Assembly: GCF_036088315.1 (NCBI RefSeq)
Contig: NZ_CP107996.1
Location: 5,637,001 to 5,701,000 of the forward strand
Direction of reading: 5' to 3'
Source of the DNA: Streptomyces sp. NBC_00344
GTDB lineage: Bacteria > Actinomycetota > Actinomycetes > Streptomycetales > Streptomycetaceae
DNA length: 64,000 bases
Position numbers and translations under genes: made by a program
Notes under the pieces: generated by a model
What the model was told of the DNA's origin: nothing
Seen by the model: the letters and a program-made list of their open reading frames with translations, nothing else
The model's database searches: none
Shown here: positions 61,047 to 64,000 of the stretch, piece after piece
Layout: the number at the start of each line of letters is the position of its first letter
How positions within the stretch are numbered: position 1 is the first letter of the stretch

Positions 61047-61595
61047 TCATTGCCCGGAGCGGAGCGCCCTGAACCGCTCGTACGCTGCACGTCCGTCGGG
61101 CACCCATTCCCAGTCGCCGAGCCTGTGCTCCAGCTCCTGCTCGGAGAGGAAGCCGTGCCAGGCCACCTCCTCGGCCTGGGGGTGCACCGGCAGCTCGCAC
61201 CTGACCTCGTACACCCGGGACCACCAGCCCTGCCCCGACCCCCGGTAGAGGAACGAGAACAGGGGGTCGGGGGCCGGCAGCCCGGATACCCCGAGCTCCT
61301 CCTGGGCCTCACGCAGCGCGGCCTCGTCGTAGGACTCGCCGGCGCCGACCACCCCGCCGACGAACATGTCGTGGAGCGAGGGGAAGACCAGCTTCACCGG
61401 TGTACGGCGGTGGACGAAGATGCGGTCCTCCGCGTCGCGGGCCAGGACGAACACACAGCGGTGCAGCAGCCCCTTCGCGTAGACCTCGCCGCGTGACGCC
61501 TGTCCGATCACCCGGTCGGACGCATCGACCACATCGAGGATCTCGTCGGCGGGAGACGCGGAGGGCGGGGAGGCGCTGGAGGGGGCGGGAGTCAT
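61047..61595 (-). CDS. NUDIX hydrolase
   Basis: A 182-aa NUDIX protein. The Nudix box is present as GGVVGAGESYDEAALREAQEELGV, matching Gx5Ex7REUxEExGU. The arrangement DEILDVVDASDRVIGQASRGEVYAKGLLHRCVFVLARD recalls IPP isomerase and YfcD-type Nudix enzymes rather than MutT. ATG 61595 overlaps the DMT transporter stop (ATGA), so the two are co-translated. Confidence 0.88.
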   Translation of the reverse strand: MTPAPSSASPPSASPADEILDVVDASDRVIGQASRGEVYAKGLLHRCVFVLARDAEDRIFVHRRTPVKLVFPSLHDMFVGGVVGAGESYDEAALREAQEELGVSGLPAPDPLFSFLYRGSGQGWWSRVYEVRCELPVHPQAEEVAWHGFLSEQELEHRLGDWEWVPDGRAAYERFRALRSGQ

Positions 61596-62479
61596 GCCGC
61601 CATCCTCTCCCGTGATGTGCGGCCGGTCCCTGGCGGCATCGCCGGATGGATTCCCAGCAGCACGATCCCGGCGACCACCGCGGCCAGGCCCGCCGCCTGC
61701 CAGGCCAGCGCTCCGGTGTCGGTACGCAGCCGGTCGCCCAGGAATCCGACGCCGCAGGCGATCCCGGCCAGCGGCTGGGCGGCCGTCAGCGCGGGCAGCG
61801 ACATCCTCAGCGGCGCGGTCTCGAAGGCGCTCTGCACCAGGAGGAGGCCGCTCACGCCGAGAACCACCACCGCGTACGGCTGCCACCCGGTGCTCAGCGC
61901 GGTCCAGCCGCCGTCGCCGAAGCGCTGCCCGCTGATCCGGGTCAGCGCGTCCTGGAGCCCGTACAGCAGCCCGGCGGCCAGCGCGAGCAGCGCGGGGCCC
62001 CAGCTCAGCCGGGTCCGCCGGGCGCAGACCGTGAGCAGCACCGCGGTCCCGGCGACCACCCCGATGATCAGCCAGTGCCTGAGCGGATTGACCGTCGCCG
62101 TACCGCCCTGCGGCTGACCCGCCACGATGAACGCGGAGACCCCGCCGGCCAGCAGGGCGAGCCCGCCCCAGCCCTGTCTGCCGAGCGGCTGTCCTGTCTG
62201 GCGGCGGGACAGCGCCATGGCGAAGAGCAGATTCGTCGCGAGCAGCGGCTCGACCAGTGACACCTCGCCATGGCTCAGCGCGAGTGCCCCGAGCACCATC
62301 CCGCACACCATGAGTCCGATCCCGAAGAGCCAGCGCGGTATCCGTACGAGGTCCAGCAGCAGGCGCAGGGACAGGAAGTCGCTGAGCGGGGCGCTCTGTG
62401 CGGCGTTCTGCTGCAGCACGAACCCGAAGCCGAGGCAGCAGGCCGCACCGACGGAGAGCGCGAGAACCAGGACCGACAC
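61592..62479 (-). CDS. DMT-family transporter
   Basis: A 295-aa protein with about 9-10 hydrophobic segments in two repeats (VLVLALSVGAACCLGFGFVLQQNAAQ, then a second half beginning LLTVCARRTRLSWGPALLALAAGLLYGLQDALTR). The start is placed at the GTG 62479, with GAGGT just upstream; a start at 62587 would add 36 residues with no hydrophobic character. Possible nucleoside or metabolite permease; coupling to a NUDIX gene hints at a nucleotide-related substrate. Confidence 0.82.
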   Translation of the reverse strand: MSVLVLALSVGAACCLGFGFVLQQNAAQSAPLSDFLSLRLLLDLVRIPRWLFGIGLMVCGMVLGALALSHGEVSLVEPLLATNLLFAMALSRRQTGQPLGRQGWGGLALLAGGVSAFIVAGQPQGGTATVNPLRHWLIIGVVAGTAVLLTVCARRTRLSWGPALLALAAGLLYGLQDALTRISGQRFGDGGWTALSTGWQPYAVVVLGVSGLLLVQSAFETAPLRMSLPALTAAQPLAGIACGVGFLGDRLRTDTGALAWQAAGLAAVVAGIVLLGIHPAMPPGTGRTSRERMAA

Positions 62480-62637
62480 GTGATCTACCTCAAGACCGGC
62501 CAAAGGGGGCAGGTACTCGGTGACGATAGCGCCTGCACAGACGCCCGCACCATCGCACGCCCCGAGCGGAACGGTTGACGCGGACACGGTACGTACCGAA
62601 GATCTGACTCACTAGTAACCTGGCAGGGATGGGGCTC

Positions 62638-64000
62638 ATGGCGTACGACGCTGATGTGATCGTGATCGGGGCCGGCCTCGCCGGTCTGGTCGCCACCGCC
62701 GAACTGGTCGACGCGGGGAAGAGAGTGATTCTCCTCGACCAGGAACCCGAGCAGTCGATCGGCGGGCAGGCGCACTGGTCCTTCGGCGGTCTCTTCTTCG
62801 TGGACTCGCCGGAGCAGCGCCGCTTCCGCATCAAGGACAGCCGTGAGCTGGCCATGCAGGACTGGCTGGGCACAGCAGGCTTCGACCGCGCGGAGGACCA
62901 CTGGCCCCGCCGCTGGGCCGAGGCCTACGTCGACTTCGCCTCCGGCGAGAAGCGGGCCTGGCTGCACCGGCAGGGGATGCGATTCTTCCCGGTCGTCGGC
63001 TGGGCCGAGCGGGGCGGGTACGAGGCGACCGGGCACGGGAATTCGGTGCCGCGCTTCCACATCACCTGGGGCACCGGGCCAGGTGTCGTCGAGCCGTTCG
63101 AGCGGCGGGTGCGGGACGGTGTGGCGCGCGGACTGGTGCAGCTCGGATTCCGCCACCGGGTGACCGGCCTCACCGGCACGGACGGAGCGGTGGACACGGT
63201 GACCGGCGAGGTGCTGGAGGCGAGCGGCGCGGAGCGTGGCACGGCGAGCAGCCGGGAGGTCACCGGCAGCTTCGAGCTCAGGGCGCAGGCGGTGATCATC
63301 ACCTCCGGCGGGATCGGCGGCAACCACGATCTCGTACGGGCCCAGTGGCCCGAACGGCTCGGCACTCCGCCGGAGCACATGCTCTCCGGAGTGCCCGCAC
63401 ACGTCGACGGGCTGATGCTCGGCATCGCCGAGGCGGCGGGCGGCCGCCAGATCAACCGTGACCGGATGTGGCACTACACCGAGGGAATCCAGAACTGGAA
63501 TCCGATCTGGGCCAAGCACGGCATCCGGATTCTGCCCGGCCCCTCGTCCCTCTGGTTCGATGCCCGGGGCAAGCGCCTTCCGGTGCCGCTCTTCCCCGGC
63601 TTCGACACCCTCGGCACGCTCGACCACATCATGAAGTCGGGCCACGACTACACCTGGTTCGTCCTCGACCAGCGGATCATCGGCAAGGAGTTCGCGCTGT
63701 CGGGCTCCGAGCAGAACCCGGACCTGACCGGGAAGTCGGTCCGTGGCGTCATCGGCCGGGCGCGAGCGGAGGTTCCCGCTCCGGTCAAGGCGTTCATGGA
63801 CCATGGTGCGGACTTCGTCGTCGAGAAGGATCTGGCCTCTCTGGTGCGGGGCATGAACGCACTCACCGAGGAGCCGCTCATCGACGAGGCCGCACTGCGC
63901 CGGGAGATCGTCGCCCGCGACCGGGAGATCACCAACCCCTTCACCAAGGACCTCCAGGTGATGTCGATCCGCGGTGCCCGCAAGTACCTCGGCGACAAGC
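62638..64000 (+). CDS. FAD-binding dehydrogenase (KstD/FrdA-like), 3' truncated by window
   Basis: At least 454 aa open to the window edge. The Rossmann FAD motif is GAGLAG (VIVIGAGLAGLVATAELVDAGKRVILLDQE) and the second FAD contact is SIGGQAHWSFGGLFFVDSPEQ. The group is the FAD-binding domain 2 family (fumarate reductase/3-ketosteroid dehydrogenase). AGGG at 62625-62628 supports ATG 62638 over 62629. Substrate unknown. The stop lies outside the window, so the C-terminal domain is not visible. Confidence 0.85.
   Translation, partial: MAYDADVIVIGAGLAGLVATAELVDAGKRVILLDQEPEQSIGGQAHWSFGGLFFVDSPEQRRFRIKDSRELAMQDWLGTAGFDRAEDHWPRRWAEAYVDFASGEKRAWLHRQGMRFFPVVGWAERGGYEATGHGNSVPRFHITWGTGPGVVEPFERRVRDGVARGLVQLGFRHRVTGLTGTDGAVDTVTGEVLEASGAERGTASSREVTGSFELRAQAVIITSGGIGGNHDLVRAQWPERLGTPPEHMLSGVPAHVDGLMLGIAEAAGGRQINRDRMWHYTEGIQNWNPIWAKHGIRILPGPSSLWFDARGKRLPVPLFPGFDTLGTLDHIMKSGHDYTWFVLDQRIIGKEFALSGSEQNPDLTGKSVRGVIGRARAEVPAPVKAFMDHGADFVVEKDLASLVRGMNALTEEPLIDEAALRREIVARDREITNPFTKDLQVMSIRGARKYLGDK

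Noticed and set aside
1..64000. tRNA, rRNA, CRISPR, insertion sequences, prophage or attachment sites
   Set aside because: Looked for by eye; no cloverleaf, no regularly spaced repeats, no transposase or integrase frames were found.

Overview
The window is high-GC actinobacterial chromosome, almost certainly Streptomyces. Coding sequences have near-saturated GC in third codon positions, GTG/TTG starts are common, and the gene types (FxSxx-COOH RiPP locus, streptogrisin-like protease, AA10 LPMO with an LAxTG sorting signal, SCO-type SoxR, homogentisate dioxygenase, DnaE2) are typical of the genus. The gene order recalls the conserved stretch of Streptomyces chromosomes carrying dnaE2, hmgA and soxR; this is from memory and was not searched. 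No tRNA, rRNA, CRISPR array, insertion sequence or prophage was seen.

Layout. 206-8723: an FxSxx-COOH ribosomal peptide locus with a 53-aa precursor (FxsA), a radical SAM cyclophane synthase fused to a degenerate HExxH-type domain (FxsBH), an AAC(3)-family acetyltransferase, a TIR-like protein (FxsC) and a ParA-like/TIR/NB-ARC/TPR protein (FxsT). 8737-13082: hydrolase, slipin, secreted serine protease, membrane protein. 13164-17708: a LexA-type box followed by an overlapping DnaE2 / Y-family-like mutasome pair. 17883-22588: secreted lipase, sortase-type LPMO, methyltransferase, DUF402, GNAT, GntR. 22631-27835: a minus-strand glycan operon (two glycosyltransferases, polysaccharide deacetylase, flippase, AAA ATPase) joined by overlapping stops and starts. 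28201-34840: SGNH hydrolase, CoA transferase, an orphan ISP-type specificity protein, a UTRA GntR and hmgA. 34954-48337: mostly acyl-CoA/aldehyde catabolism under TetR regulators, with soxR. 48557-52621: secreted penicillin-acylase-type amidase and a Tat-exported NamZ-type muramidase. 52740-58110: SDR, acyl-CoA ligase, TetR, ACAD11-like dehydrogenase and its partner kinase. 58203-64000: MBL hydrolase, quinone oxidoreductase, two DUF202 proteins, NUDIX, DMT transporter and a truncated FAD-binding dehydrogenase.

The most useful regulatory observation is that three different palindromes each recur, usually once next to a TetR gene and again next to metabolic genes: ATGCCGACC-type (35573, 52691, 58164), AACTAGC-N3-GCTAGTT-type (39637, 44135) and CAAGCGCTTG-type (45785, 47007). 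They suggest three small local regulons. The first links an acyl-CoA ligase and SDR to a kinase plus ACAD11-like dehydrogenase pair. That set of functions resembles bacterial levulinate/4-hydroxyacid catabolism, in which a 4-hydroxyacyl-CoA is phosphorylated and then rearranged. These assignments are inference from sequence and need binding or expression data.
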